DNA from: Parapedobacter sp051400755
GTDB taxonomy: Bacteria; Bacteroidota; Bacteroidia; Sphingobacteriales; Sphingobacteriaceae
Length of the DNA stretch: 64,000 nt
Direction: 5' to 3'
NCBI RefSeq assembly: GCF_051400755.1
Contig: NZ_JBLFFL010000002.1
Span: forward strand, 1 to 64,000
Under the pieces are notes generated by a model. It was not told where the DNA came from and did no database searches. It was given only the letters and a program-made list of their open reading frames with translations. The translations under genes were made by a program, and so were the position numbers. Below are positions 16,573 through 25,480 of this stretch, piece after piece; position 1 is the stretch's first letter; each line of letters begins with the position of its first letter.

Positions 16573-16927
16573 GACAAATTTGGGTGTTTTTATACGTTGT
16601 CTATGGCAAAAAAAGCTTCGAACATCACGTTTGTGTACGGGATGCAAAGGTACGTTTTTTTCTGGTATGTTGATTAAAGATTTGTGCGATTCTGATTTTA
16701 TTGGCCTAATAGAGGAATACTCGGGGAATATTCAGGTTGCCGTCTCATCGCTCGGTGAAGTGGAGTAACTTTCCTATTACCGAACCACTTTTTTGTCGCA
16801 AAATCGGGATATCCCATTAAATTTGATGAAAATCATTCCTTTTAAAAGGAAACCATCGTGAGCAACCTTCGCCAAACAAGCCAATAATGCTCATGATGGC
16901 CTCATTGCTGTTAAAACAATTACGCTA
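16573..16927. other. divergent intergenic region pyrG / amidohydrolase
   Basis: This stretch of 355 bp has no credible gene. It contains the pyrG -7 element at 16645-16652. The half nearer 16928 is AT-rich and includes CCTTTTAAAAGG at about 16838-16849, a perfect 12-bp palindrome, but no convincing TAnnTTTG box for the plus-strand gene. No repeats were recognised. Confidence 0.6.
16645..16652 (-). promoter_or_regulatory. -7 promoter element of pyrG
   Basis: The minus strand reads TACCTTTG followed by CATC, a textbook Bacteroidota -7 box. It lies about 73 bp upstream of the pyrG ATG at 16572 and excludes the longer pyrG start at 16647. Confidence 0.7.
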
Positions 16928-19900
16928 ATGAAAAAATCAGTACTTTTCTTTTGTTTCATGCTCATTTCGCGGCTACTTATGGCCCAAGAAAGTTTTCCCG
17001 TAAACGGTTCGCATGACGAACGGCCGCGATTGTATGCTTTAACGAATGCAACCATCGTCGTGAGCGCCGGAGAAGTTATCCAAAACGGTACCTTATTGGT
17101 GGATGGGCAACGGATAGCGGCCTTGGGCAAGGGTCAGTCCATTCCAAAGGGCTATGTGACCATTGATTTACAGGGCAAATTCATCTACCCGTCGTTCGTC
17201 GATGCCTTTAGCGAATACGGGCAGCCCAAAGAGGACCGAGGAGCAGGCCAACAAGGGTTTGGTGGCGGACGGCGAACCCAGCTATTTGAGTCGACCAAGA
17301 CGGGGCCTTACGGCTGGAATGAGGCGATACGTCCGGAGACAGCGGCCAAGGAGACCTTCACGGTGGACCAGCGGCAAAGCGAAGAGTTGAAGAAGATCGG
17401 ATTCGGCGCTGTACAATCCATCGTGCGCGATGGCATTGCGAGGGGCAGTTCGACGGTAGCTACCCTAGCCGATTCACGGGAAAATGAAGTAATCATCCTG
17501 CCGGAGGCAGGCGCGCATTATTCGTTTAGCAAAGGGTCAGCAGAAACCAGCTATCCATCATCACTGATGGGAACAATCGCGTTGCTGCGACAGACCTACT
17601 ATGACAGCCAGTGGTATGCCAAGCAGGACGATGAATACAATATGTCTTTGGAGGCCTTTGATAAGCTGCAAGCGTTGCCGCAGTTTTTTGAGGTAGATGA
17701 CATGCTCGATATCCTCCGGGCCGACAAAATTGCCAAGGAGTTTGGAAAACGTTATATCATCAAAACCGGAGGCAACGAATACCAGCGGATTGCCGAGGTG
17801 AAAGCCACCGATGCCAGCCTGATCGTGCCGCTCAACTTCCCGAAGGCGTATGACGTGGAGGATCCGGTGGATGCCCGCAACGTGTCACTGGCGCAATTGA
17901 AGCACTGGGAAATGGCACCGGCTAACCCAGCGCTGTTGGAAAAGGCAGGCATTCGCTTCGCGCTCTCGCCGATAGGGTTGGATAACCTGCGCGATTTTTG
18001 GGGCAACCTCCGGCTGGCCATCGATAATGGACTCTCGCCAGACTATGCCCTGCGGGCACTCACCGAAATACCGGCAGAAATGCTGGGGCTGTCAGACAAG
18101 TTGGGTACCCTGGAAGCGGGGAAACTAGCCAATTTTATCATCACGAGTGATACCTTGTTCAAGCAAGGTACGGTGATCTATGAAAATTGGGTGCAAGGGA
18201 AAAAGTTTGTAACAACAGCAACTTACGCAACGGCCATTACGGGCGAATATGCCACCCAGCTGCCGGGTGTAGGTGCGGCGAAACTGTTTATCCAAGACCG
18301 AGACGGTAAATTGGAATCCCACCTGACCATCGGGAACGATACCGCCGAGACGAAGGTAGCCGCATCACGCGTCGGCGATTTGTTATCTTTCAGCTTCAAT
18401 CCGAAAGGGCAGCAAGGCAGTACGCGCATTAGCGGCTATGTCGTCGAAGGTGATCCGATCGCTTTGAAGGGGGAGACCGTGCAGCCGGATGGCACCTCAT
18501 CGCCGTGGACGGCCACCTATACGGCTGCTTACGCCGCGAAACCCTCAGACAAGCAACGACGAGGTGGTGCGAATAAAGTGGTTGCTGAAGGCGACATCAT
18601 CTATCCCTTCGAGGCTTTTGGCAATAAGGAACTGCCACAAGCGGAAGCCGTGCTGATCAAAAATGCGACAGTGTGGACGAATGAGACGGACGGTATCGTG
18701 GAAAATGGGGATGTGCTGTTGGCTGGTGGAAAGATCAAGGCTGTCGGGAAAAACCTGTCAGCAGGCGGGGCAACAGTAATCGACGGAACGGGAAAGCATG
18801 TAACGCCGGGTATTATTGACGAGCATTCGCATATTGCCGTAAGCAGGGGGGTCAATGAAGGTTCGCATTCGGTTACTGCGGAAGTGCGGATAGCAGATGT
18901 GCTCAACTCGGAGGATATCAACATCTATAGGCAGTTGGCCGGCGGGGTGACCACGTCGCATCTGCTCCACGGGTCGGCCAACTCCATCGGTGGCCAATCC
19001 CAGTTGATTAAGCTGCGCTGGGGAGAAAATCCTGAAGGACTGAAATTTGGGGAGAACGATGGTTTCATCAAGTTTGCGCTGGGCGAAAATGTGAAGCAAA
19101 GCAATTGGGGCATTACGGGCACCCGTTTCCCCCAAACCCGCATGGGTGTAGAACAGGTGTTTTACGACGCATTCACGCGGGCGAAGGAATATAAAGCGCG
19201 CACAGCGGCGAATGACCCGACGCTTCGGCGCGACCTTACCTTGGACGCGCTGGTAGAGATACTGGATAAAAAGCGGTTTATCACCTGCCACTCCTATGTA
19301 CAGTCCGAGATCAACATGCTGATGCATGTGAGCGACAGCATGGGCTTTACGGTGAACACCTTCACCCACATCTTGGAGGGGTATAAACTGGCCGATGAGA
19401 TGGCCAGTCGGCAAATCGCTGGTGCATCCTTCGCCGATTGGTGGGCGTATAAGATGGAAGTACAGGAGGCGATTCCTTATAATGCTTACCTCATGCATAA
19501 GCGGAATGTGCTGACCGCCATCAACTCGGACGATGCCGAAATGGCGCGCCGACTTAACCAGGAAGCCGGAAAGGCTGTGAAGTACGGCGGGGTGAGTGAG
19601 GAAGAAGCGCTGAAGATGGTGACCCTCAACGTAGCCGAAATCCTGCATGTAGCTGACCGGGTGGGGAGCCTTGCTCCCGGCAAGGATGCCGACATCGTGA
19701 TCTGGAGCGATAAACCGCTGTCCATTTACGCTAAGGCAGAGAAAACCTTCGTAGATGGCGTGAAGTATTGGGACATCGATGAGGATGCGGCAAAGCAACA
19801 AGCGCTGAATGCAGAGAAGGCGCGGCTTATCCGCAAGTCGCTGCAGGCAAAAGGGAATGGCGGTGTGACACAACGGGCCATTGCCCAACCCAACATGGAA

Positions 19901-19954
19901 TACCACTGCGAGACCATCGGCGAAATCGGCGAGTTTGAAGAATACATGAATTAA
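16928..19954 (+). CDS. exported double amidohydrolase-like protein
   Basis: A 1008-residue protein with a signal peptide (MKKSVLFFCFMLISRLLMAQ). Two amidohydrolase units follow. The first (about 25-420) has the composite-domain pattern NATIVVSAGEVIQNGTLLVDGQRIAALG, but where HxH is expected it reads YPSFVDAFSEYG, so it lacks the metal site. The second (about 570-980) has PGIIDEHSHIAV with His633 and His635, later His residues in ITCHSYVQS and FTHILEG, and Asp in AINSDDAEMARR, so it is probably a metal-dependent hydrolase. Such large exported proteins occur widely in Bacteroidota; substrate unknown, possibly cyclic imides or dipeptides. It is followed 22 bp later by a second, smaller paralogue. 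Confidence 0.82.
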   Translation: MKKSVLFFCFMLISRLLMAQESFPVNGSHDERPRLYALTNATIVVSAGEVIQNGTLLVDGQRIAALGKGQSIPKGYVTIDLQGKFIYPSFVDAFSEYGQPKEDRGAGQQGFGGGRRTQLFESTKTGPYGWNEAIRPETAAKETFTVDQRQSEELKKIGFGAVQSIVRDGIARGSSTVATLADSRENEVIILPEAGAHYSFSKGSAETSYPSSLMGTIALLRQTYYDSQWYAKQDDEYNMSLEAFDKLQALPQFFEVDDMLDILRADKIAKEFGKRYIIKTGGNEYQRIAEVKATDASLIVPLNFPKAYDVEDPVDARNVSLAQLKHWEMAPANPALLEKAGIRFALSPIGLDNLRDFWGNLRLAIDNGLSPDYALRALTEIPAEMLGLSDKLGTLEAGKLANFIITSDTLFKQGTVIYENWVQGKKFVTTATYATAITGEYATQLPGVGAAKLFIQDRDGKLESHLTIGNDTAETKVAASRVGDLLSFSFNPKGQQGSTRISGYVVEGDPIALKGETVQPDGTSSPWTATYTAAYAAKPSDKQRRGGANKVVAEGDIIYPFEAFGNKELPQAEAVLIKNATVWTNETDGIVENGDVLLAGGKIKAVGKNLSAGGATVIDGTGKHVTPGIIDEHSHIAVSRGVNEGSHSVTAEVRIADVLNSEDINIYRQLAGGVTTSHLLHGSANSIGGQSQLIKLRWGENPEGLKFGENDGFIKFALGENVKQSNWGITGTRFPQTRMGVEQVFYDAFTRAKEYKARTAANDPTLRRDLTLDALVEILDKKRFITCHSYVQSEINMLMHVSDSMGFTVNTFTHILEGYKLADEMASRQIAGASFADWWAYKMEVQEAIPYNAYLMHKRNVLTAINSDDAEMARRLNQEAGKAVKYGGVSEEEALKMVTLNVAEILHVADRVGSLAPGKDADIVIWSDKPLSIYAKAEKTFVDGVKYWDIDEDAAKQQALNAEKARLIRKSLQAKGNGGVTQRAIAQPNMEYHCETIGEIGEFEEYMN

Positions 19955-19976
19955 GGGCTTTTCAAGTAACACGGCA

Positions 19977-21284
19977 ATGAAATCAATCGTCACATATTTA
20001 TCAGGCATAGCAGCACTGCTGCTCGTCAACGGGGTGGCCAAGGCACAGCCAACTATCTATCCGGCCAAGGCCCAGGAAGGGCCTGTGGCCATCACCGGAG
20101 CGACCATCCACGTGGGAAATGGTCAGCTGATTGAACAGGGAACACTATTATTTGATCAAGGGAAAATCACCTATGTGGGCGGACCTACCGCCATACCCGC
20201 CGGAGCGCTGACCATCGACGCCGCCGGTAAACACGTTTATCCAGGGTTCATAGCGCCCAATACCAACCTGGGACTGGTGGAGGTGGAATCGGTACGGGCG
20301 ACGATCGACTACGCCGAAGTGGGCGAAAACAATGCCCATGTCCGCTCGCTGGTGGCCTATAATACCGATTCGAAAGTGATCAACACCTTGCGCTCCAACG
20401 GCATATTGCTTGCGCAGATCACACCGCAGGAAGGGTTGGTATCCGGACAGTCATCCATCGTACAGTTGGATGCCTGGAACTGGGAAGATGCGGCATATGA
20501 GGTAGACGAAGGCATCCACATCAATTGGCCGACGGTGCGTTTCGGACGTTTCGGCGGCGGCGCATCCGATCCCGATGTGCAGAAAGCACAAGTGCAGGCC
20601 GAAATTGCCCGGTTGGCGGATTATCTCAACGAAGCCAAAGCCTATGCGGAGCTGAGCGGCGACCATGCCAGCAATGCACGGTTTGAGGCGTTCAAGCCAG
20701 TATTTTCCGGTGAGCGCAAGGTATACGTGCATGCCAATAGAGCCGCGGACATCATCACCGCAGTGTCAACGTTGAAAAGGCTCGGGATTAGTCCGGTACT
20801 GGTAGGCGGCACCGAAGCCCATTTGGTGACCGACCTGCTCAAAGACAATCAGGTGCCCGTGATCCTTCGGCAATCGCATTCCCTCCCGTATGCGACCGAT
20901 GCCGATGTATACCTTCCGTATAAGCAAGCGAAATTGCTGACCGATGCGGGACTGTTAGTGGCGTATAGCATAGACGGCTTTTGGCAACAGCGCAATTTGC
21001 CATTCATGGCGGGTACGGCAGCGGCCTATGGGTTGGATAAAGAGCAGGCGTTGGCGACCATTACCGGCAATACCGCGAAGATACTGGGCATCGATGACCG
21101 TACAGGTACGCTCGAAGTAGGAAAAGACGCCAATGTGATCATATCAGATGGAGACGCACTGGATATGCTCGGCAATGCAGTGGTGCGGGCGTTTATCCAG
21201 GGCCGGGACATCAACTTGGACGACCTGCACAAACAACTGTTCGAGCGGTATGAGTACAAATATGGGCTGACCGAAGATAAATAG
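19977..21284 (+). CDS. exported amidohydrolase-like protein lacking the HxH motif
   Basis: A 435-residue protein with a signal peptide (ISGIAALLLVNGVAKAQ-like, cleavage near residue 24) and an amidohydrolase composite domain (AITGATIHVGNGQLIEQGTLLFDQGKI). The expected PGxIDxHxH block reads YPGFIAPNTNLGL, so the first metal-binding pair is absent. The C-terminal region keeps the family pattern (ATITGNTAKILGIDDRTGTLEVGKDANVII). It resembles the degenerate first half of the upstream 1008-residue protein. It may be a non-catalytic partner. Co-transcription with the upstream gene is likely (22 bp gap), ending at a strong terminator. Confidence 0.8.
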   Translation: MKSIVTYLSGIAALLLVNGVAKAQPTIYPAKAQEGPVAITGATIHVGNGQLIEQGTLLFDQGKITYVGGPTAIPAGALTIDAAGKHVYPGFIAPNTNLGLVEVESVRATIDYAEVGENNAHVRSLVAYNTDSKVINTLRSNGILLAQITPQEGLVSGQSSIVQLDAWNWEDAAYEVDEGIHINWPTVRFGRFGGGASDPDVQKAQVQAEIARLADYLNEAKAYAELSGDHASNARFEAFKPVFSGERKVYVHANRAADIITAVSTLKRLGISPVLVGGTEAHLVTDLLKDNQVPVILRQSHSLPYATDADVYLPYKQAKLLTDAGLLVAYSIDGFWQQRNLPFMAGTAAAYGLDKEQALATITGNTAKILGIDDRTGTLEVGKDANVIISDGDALDMLGNAVVRAFIQGRDINLDDLHKQLFERYEYKYGLTEDK

Positions 21285-21306
21285 CGGTTGATCGCATAAT
21301 GGATTG

Positions 21307-21350
21307 CATAAAAAAAGAAGCTGTCAAAAATGACAGCTTCTTTTTTTATG
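21307..21350. terminator. strong bidirectional intrinsic terminator
   Basis: A perfect 20-bp stem (CATAAAAAAAGAAGCTGTCA with its reverse complement) closes on a 4-nt AAAA loop. Its A and T runs serve both the amidohydrolase operon and the convergent rplS gene. Confidence 0.92.
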
Positions 21351-21368
21351 CGGAGATGGCAAGCGCGC

Positions 21369-21716
21369 TTAAATCCTTTTGGATTTGATACGTGCAGCTT
21401 TGCCGGTCAGGCCACGCAGGTAGTACAGTTTCGAGCGCCGTACTTTTCCATGGCTGTTTACCTCGATCTTCTCGATATTCGGCGAATTTACCGGAAAAAT
21501 ACGCTCAACGCCTATACCATTGGAAATCTTACGTACGGTAAATGTTTGGTTGGCACCGACGCTATTGCGTTGGATGACCACACCTTGATAAACCTGAATA
21601 CGCTCTTTGTTGCCCTCGCGAATTTTATAGTGAACGCTAACAGTATCCCCAGCCTTGAATGCGGGAACTTCGTTTTTTGTTACCGCTTGTTCTTCTACAA
21701 ATTTTACTAAATCCAT
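21369..21716 (-). CDS. rplS: 50S ribosomal protein L19
   Basis: A 115-residue protein located at the 30S-50S interface. The diagnostic blocks FKAGDTVSVHYKIREGNKERIQVYQGVVI, FTVRKISNGIGVERIFPVNSP and GKVRRSKLYYLRGLTGKAARIK are all present, and the length is normal. Monocistronic here, ending at the bidirectional terminator. Confidence 0.98.
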   Translation of the reverse strand: MDLVKFVEEQAVTKNEVPAFKAGDTVSVHYKIREGNKERIQVYQGVVIQRNSVGANQTFTVRKISNGIGVERIFPVNSPNIEKIEVNSHGKVRRSKLYYLRGLTGKAARIKSKRI

Positions 21717-21826
21717 GATTTTAAGTAATTAATGACGATTATTATCCCGTAAAAATCGAGCTGCAATATTAGTGATTATTTTTGGAATATGAAAACCGTT
21801 TGTCAAAAATTAATTGTGAAGTTGTT

Positions 21827-21856
21827 TTTGGAATCTGGATTTAATTTATACCTTTG
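21827..21856 (+). promoter_or_regulatory. promoter of tRNA-Pro
   Basis: TTTG (21827-21830), 18 bp, then TACCTTTG (21849-21856). This is a close match to the Bacteroidota sigma consensus, about 15 bp before the mature tRNA 5' end. Confidence 0.8.
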
Positions 21857-21871
21857 CAGACCCTCAAGGGA

Positions 21872-21945
21872 CGGGGTGTAGCGTAGCCCGGTATCGCGCC
21901 TGCTTTGGGAGCAGGAGGTCGTAGGTTCGAATCCTGCCACCCCGA
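21872..21945 (+). tRNA. tRNA-Pro (anticodon TGG)
   Basis: A 74-nt cloverleaf. The acceptor stem CGGGGTG pairs with CACCCCG, with discriminator A. The anticodon arm CCTGC-TTTGGGA-GCAGG reads TGG, and the T arm contains GGTTCGAATCC. CCA is not encoded. A terminator follows, then the AT-rich accessory island with an integrase remnant, so this gene may be an integration site. Confidence 0.97.
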
Positions 21946-21969
21946 CAATACTTACACTAAGTAAGGTCA

Positions 21970-22002
21970 AAAACCCGCAAATTGAACGAATTTGCGGGTT
22001 TT
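21970..22002 (+). terminator. intrinsic terminator of tRNA-Pro
   Basis: A 14-bp perfect stem (AAAACCCGCAAATT with AATTTGCGGGTTTT) closes on a 5-nt loop and is followed by TTTTG. Confidence 0.9.
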
Positions 22003-22070
22003 TTGTTTTCCCCCCCATACCAAATAAACCTTAAAGAATATCAATCAACATGTGAGCTATTCGGTGAGTG

Positions 22071-22350
22071 ATTTGCTACATTGAGAAATTCCTGTTCCCC
22101 CGTCATTTCCAACCAGCGCATAAACGGCTACATAAAGGAAATAGCGGACATATGTGGAATCACCAAAAGGCTTACGTTCCATATCGCACGGCACGCGTTT
22201 GCTACTACGGTCACATTGAGCAACGGCGTACCCATCGAATCGGTGAGCAAGATACTTGGACACACAAGTATCCGAACCACATAGATTTATGCCAAGTGGT
22301 CGAACACAAGTTAAACGAGGATATGCAGAACCTCAGCGGGAGATTATTTT
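22071..22350 (+). pseudogene. tyrosine recombinase (integrase) C-terminal remnant
   Basis: Translation across frames restores a conjugative-transposon-type integrase end: IEKFLFPVISNQ, then INGYIKEIADICGI, then LTFHIARHAFATTVTLSNGV (catalytic H-x-x-R-H), then SVSKILGHTSIRTT (G-H box), then IYAKVVEHKLNEDMQNLSG (with the nucleophilic Tyr). Three lesions break it: an extra C in the C run near 22101, a nonsense TAG at about 22282 where CAG (Gln) is expected, and a lost base just after GCCAAG at about 22300. The N-terminal and core parts are gone. Its position right after tRNA-Pro suggests an old integration. Confidence 0.85.
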
Positions 22351-22387
22351 GTTTTTTTAATATCTTTAGAAGATCTAGAGTTCTTGA

Positions 22388-23671
22388 ATGATGAAAAGAT
22401 TTCTGATTATATTGGTAATTCCTGTTGTGTTGATTCTCGTAATCAACCTTGTTATATATGAAGAGGTTCCTGAATCGATAAGGACTGTACAGAGGGCAGA
22501 AATTGAACGTTATGGTACTATTGTTAAAAGCATATCTATAACTGACACCGATTACCATGATTTACAAATGCTTGATTCTATACTTGTTAGTAATAGGGTT
22601 CTGATGTTGGGAGAAAACGTCCATCACGATGGGCAAACCTTTAAGGCAAAAAGCAGGCTTATCAAATACCTGCATGAACATATGGGATATCACGTCGTCT
22701 TATATGAAGCCGGGCAGTACGACACTTGGTGGATGAATAAGGAAATGAATGAACGAGATAATCCACAAGTCTCCGATGATTCGATCGGTGGAATTGGTTT
22801 GTTTAATTTTTGGTGGGCAAATCAAGAATCAAAACCGCTCATCGATTATTACCTGAAAACGAAGTCAACTGTCACTCCCATTGAACTAGGCGGATTTGAT
22901 ATCCAATTTTCAGGAGGAGTGTTGACCGATACACGCATGCAACTAATAAAAAGCTTTTTTGCCAAGAACGGAATAAATCTTGAAAGCTACCCTACTTTTA
23001 GCACGTATTTGCCAGACCTTCATTTATTATTATACAAAGCCTATGCGGACAAAAGGCTCGACGATAAACAAAAAGCACACTTCCTCGATGAAATAACTCA
23101 ATTGGAGCAGGTTACATCGACCCTTGAAACATCCGAAGAAAACACCATGTATGCAAGATACCTTAATGATATGAGAAATAATTTCTTTAAATCATGGAAA
23201 TATGAGTCAGGGTCAATGGCAAGCATGCACTTTAGAGATTCGTTAATGGCAAGAAACCTTATCTATCAAATTGATTCCGTTTATACAGATCAAAAAGTTA
23301 TCGTATGGTGCGCCAACATTCACACTTTTGCAAGCAGATACAGTAAAGATTATCTCCCAATGGGAACGTATATCAAAAATAGGTACGGGGAATCCGCCTA
23401 TATGCTGAATTTTTCCTCTTATGCCCGATACCGTGATGGAAATAAGATTGTTGACAAGCCCAGCAAGCTTGCCATCGAAAATGCTTTTCATGCAACTGGA
23501 TTTCCTTATTTTTTTGTCGACCTAAAAAGCCTTCCGCAAGGCTCGTTTTTAAAACATGATTTTGTTTCAACAATTAATCAAGGAGTCGCTCAAAAACGAG
23601 TATGGAGTGATTTTATCGACGGGATCTTCTATATCGATATTAACAGAAACCCCACTTATCCAGAAAAATGA
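22388..23671 (+). CDS. membrane-anchored erythromycin-esterase-family protein
   Basis: A 427-residue protein. An N-terminal membrane segment (FLIILVIPVVLILVINLVIY) is followed by an extracytoplasmic domain of the erythromycin esterase (PF05139) family. The active-site blocks are VLMLGENVHHDGQTFKAKS (family pattern G-E-x-x-H), YHVVLYEAGQYD with a candidate catalytic Glu, and VIVWCANIHTFAS with another His. Ere enzymes hydrolyse macrolide lactones, but most of this broad family is uncharacterised, and here the membrane anchor is unusual for macrolide resistance. It overlaps the ABC ATPase gene by 4 bp (ATGA), so it is coupled to a transporter. Codon usage is AT-rich compared with the flanks, implying transfer. 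Confidence 0.8.
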   Translation: MMKRFLIILVIPVVLILVINLVIYEEVPESIRTVQRAEIERYGTIVKSISITDTDYHDLQMLDSILVSNRVLMLGENVHHDGQTFKAKSRLIKYLHEHMGYHVVLYEAGQYDTWWMNKEMNERDNPQVSDDSIGGIGLFNFWWANQESKPLIDYYLKTKSTVTPIELGGFDIQFSGGVLTDTRMQLIKSFFAKNGINLESYPTFSTYLPDLHLLLYKAYADKRLDDKQKAHFLDEITQLEQVTSTLETSEENTMYARYLNDMRNNFFKSWKYESGSMASMHFRDSLMARNLIYQIDSVYTDQKVIVWCANIHTFASRYSKDYLPMGTYIKNRYGESAYMLNFSSYARYRDGNKIVDKPSKLAIENAFHATGFPYFFVDLKSLPQGSFLKHDFVSTINQGVAQKRVWSDFIDGIFYIDINRNPTYPEK

Positions 23672-24576
23672 CGGAGAGCATAACGACAACAAACCTATGT
23701 TATAAAATTGGTTCCAAAACCATTTTGAGTGGCATTGATCTTCACGTACCGATGGGGAGTGTTTATGGCTACCTCGGTAGGAACGGAGCAGGTAAATCAA
23801 CCACAATCAAGTTGCTTCTTGGACTTTTGAAAAGCGAGGAAGACAATATTCTTATCCAGGGGATAAGCCTAAAACAAAGAAGCACACAAATCCACTCAAT
23901 TGTTGGAAATCTAATAGAAGCTCCTTGTTTTTATAATAACCTGACCGTATATGAGAATTTGAGATACCTGGATATTATTCATAAAAGGGGAGCAAGGCGA
24001 ATCGACGAAGTCTTGGCGTTAGTGAATCTTCATTTAGAAAGAAAGAAAAAAGCAAGTGCTTTGTCGATGGGAATGAAACAGCGATTGGGGATTGCTATGG
24101 CTATCTTTCATGATCCACAGCTGTTAATTCTTGATGAGCCACTGAACGGGCTTGACCCACAAGGTATTTTTGAAATGAGAAAGTTGTTCCAAAATCTTAA
24201 CGAACAAGGGAAAACCATTTTTCTGTCGAGTCATATCCTCAGTGAGTTGGAGAAAGTAGCAACCCATATCGGGATTATTGAGAACGGGGGTATGATCTTT
24301 CAGGGAACAAAAGATGATTTTTTAGGTAAAATAGAAAGACATGTTCGTCTTAGGATCGATGATGTTGAAACGGCAATTGCTGTTTTATCACCTTTAGGTT
24401 TCTCTATACAGCATGTTGGAGCCAATAAGATTTTGGTCACGATCAATGGTGATCAACATTTTAATTCACTTGTAAAAAATCTGATTTACAATGAGATTGG
24501 GATATATGAAATTGAATCCCAAAATGCTAATTTGGAACAAACCTTTATCAATTTAATATCCAAGGAAAATGACTGA
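23668..24576 (+). CDS. ABC transporter ATP-binding protein (bacitracin/lantibiotic-type)
   Basis: A 302-residue ATPase. Walker A is GRNGAGKSTTIKLLLGLL, the signature is ALSMGMKQRLGIAMA, Walker B is LLILDEPLNGLDPQG, and the switch His is in FLSSHILSELEKVA. A C-terminal extension of about 80 residues follows. The organisation resembles BcrA-type ATPases in bacitracin resistance and lantibiotic self-immunity. It overlaps the preceding esterase-like gene by 4 bp and the permease gene by 8 bp, so the three genes form a tight translationally coupled operon. AT-rich. Confidence 0.9.
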   Translation: MTESITTTNLCYKIGSKTILSGIDLHVPMGSVYGYLGRNGAGKSTTIKLLLGLLKSEEDNILIQGISLKQRSTQIHSIVGNLIEAPCFYNNLTVYENLRYLDIIHKRGARRIDEVLALVNLHLERKKKASALSMGMKQRLGIAMAIFHDPQLLILDEPLNGLDPQGIFEMRKLFQNLNEQGKTIFLSSHILSELEKVATHIGIIENGGMIFQGTKDDFLGKIERHVRLRIDDVETAIAVLSPLGFSIQHVGANKILVTINGDQHFNSLVKNLIYNEIGIYEIESQNANLEQTFINLISKEND

Positions 24577-25339
24577 TACATTATATAGGGCTATTTCATC
24601 CGAACAGTACAAGCTCACTAAAAACAAGGAGATATTTGGGATTTTGTTAATACCCGTAGCCTTGATTGTACTCATCGACGGATATCTTATTTACGAAGCC
24701 AACAAATCAGGGTTTGTTGATTCCGCTGCCAATCCTTGGAAAATCCTGTTGGGGAGGTACGTCTTTCAATTTTTTTATATACTATATCCCATCCTTGTCG
24801 CGATTTTCGTCCATGCATGCTGTGATATTGAATATAAAAACAACAATTATAAAATCCTCTTTACTATTCCATTGTCTAAAACAATGATTTTTTTTTCAAA
24901 AGCCCTTTTTATTTTGTTCATTGTTTTGCTCTCCGTAATATTATCTTATTTGGCATTTTTGTCTAGTGGTTACTTGTTGAGTTTGATGTATCCAGAAATT
25001 GGATTCCAAAATTATGACTATCGGGAAGTTATTTTCTGTACTTTCCTAAAGCTTTTTGTTACACTGACAGCGGTTTCTATGATTCAGCTATCTATAAGCC
25101 TTGCTTTTAAAAACTTTATCTATCCAATTGGCGTTAGTGTGTTTATGACGGTATTTTCCATAATAGTAGCACAGAAGAAATTTTCAGATTTTATTCCTTA
25201 TAAAGGCTCTTACAATTCATTCGCAAATATTATGAACGAAAATAGTTCTTTTGAAAGACTGGATTACAGTAATACTACAATGATAATTATATTTCTATTG
25301 GTAAGCTTTTTTCTATTTAAACGAAAAAAAGTGGTTTAG
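24569..25339 (+). CDS. ABC-2-type permease, lantibiotic/bacitracin immunity-like
   Basis: A 256-residue protein with six hydrophobic segments (for example EIFGILLIPVALIVLIDGYLIY, FFSKALFILFIVLLSVILSYLA and the final MIIIFLLVSFFLFKRKK). No conserved enzymatic motifs. Size and layout match permeases paired with BcrA-type ATPases. It is the last gene of the esterase-ABC operon. Exported substrate unknown; defence against a peptide or macrolide, or lipid handling, are both possible. Confidence 0.85.
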   Translation: MTDTLYRAISSEQYKLTKNKEIFGILLIPVALIVLIDGYLIYEANKSGFVDSAANPWKILLGRYVFQFFYILYPILVAIFVHACCDIEYKNNNYKILFTIPLSKTMIFFSKALFILFIVLLSVILSYLAFLSSGYLLSLMYPEIGFQNYDYREVIFCTFLKLFVTLTAVSMIQLSISLAFKNFIYPIGVSVFMTVFSIIVAQKKFSDFIPYKGSYNSFANIMNENSSFERLDYSNTTMIIIFLLVSFFLFKRKKVV

Positions 25340-25480
25340 GTAAAAATTCTTCACCAAGGATTATATCCGTAACTTTCCTTCAAAGGACAAACCTAAAGAT
25401 TTGAAAATATGCTGTAAACCAATACAGAAGCATATCAAAAATGACCATTCGGAAAGCAATTATTTTTAAATTTGTGCTTT

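Noticed and set aside
16573..16647. Longer pyrG start at 16647
   Set aside because: It would include the -7 promoter box at 16645-16652 and give an extra 25 residues absent from the family.
18758..20041. 427-codon frame antisense to the amidohydrolase genes
   Set aside because: It crosses two genuine genes with signal peptides and family motifs; its own product has no recognisable pattern.
21803..22018. 71-codon frame spanning tRNA-Pro
   Set aside because: It reads through the tRNA on the opposite strand; such frames are common artefacts at tRNA genes.
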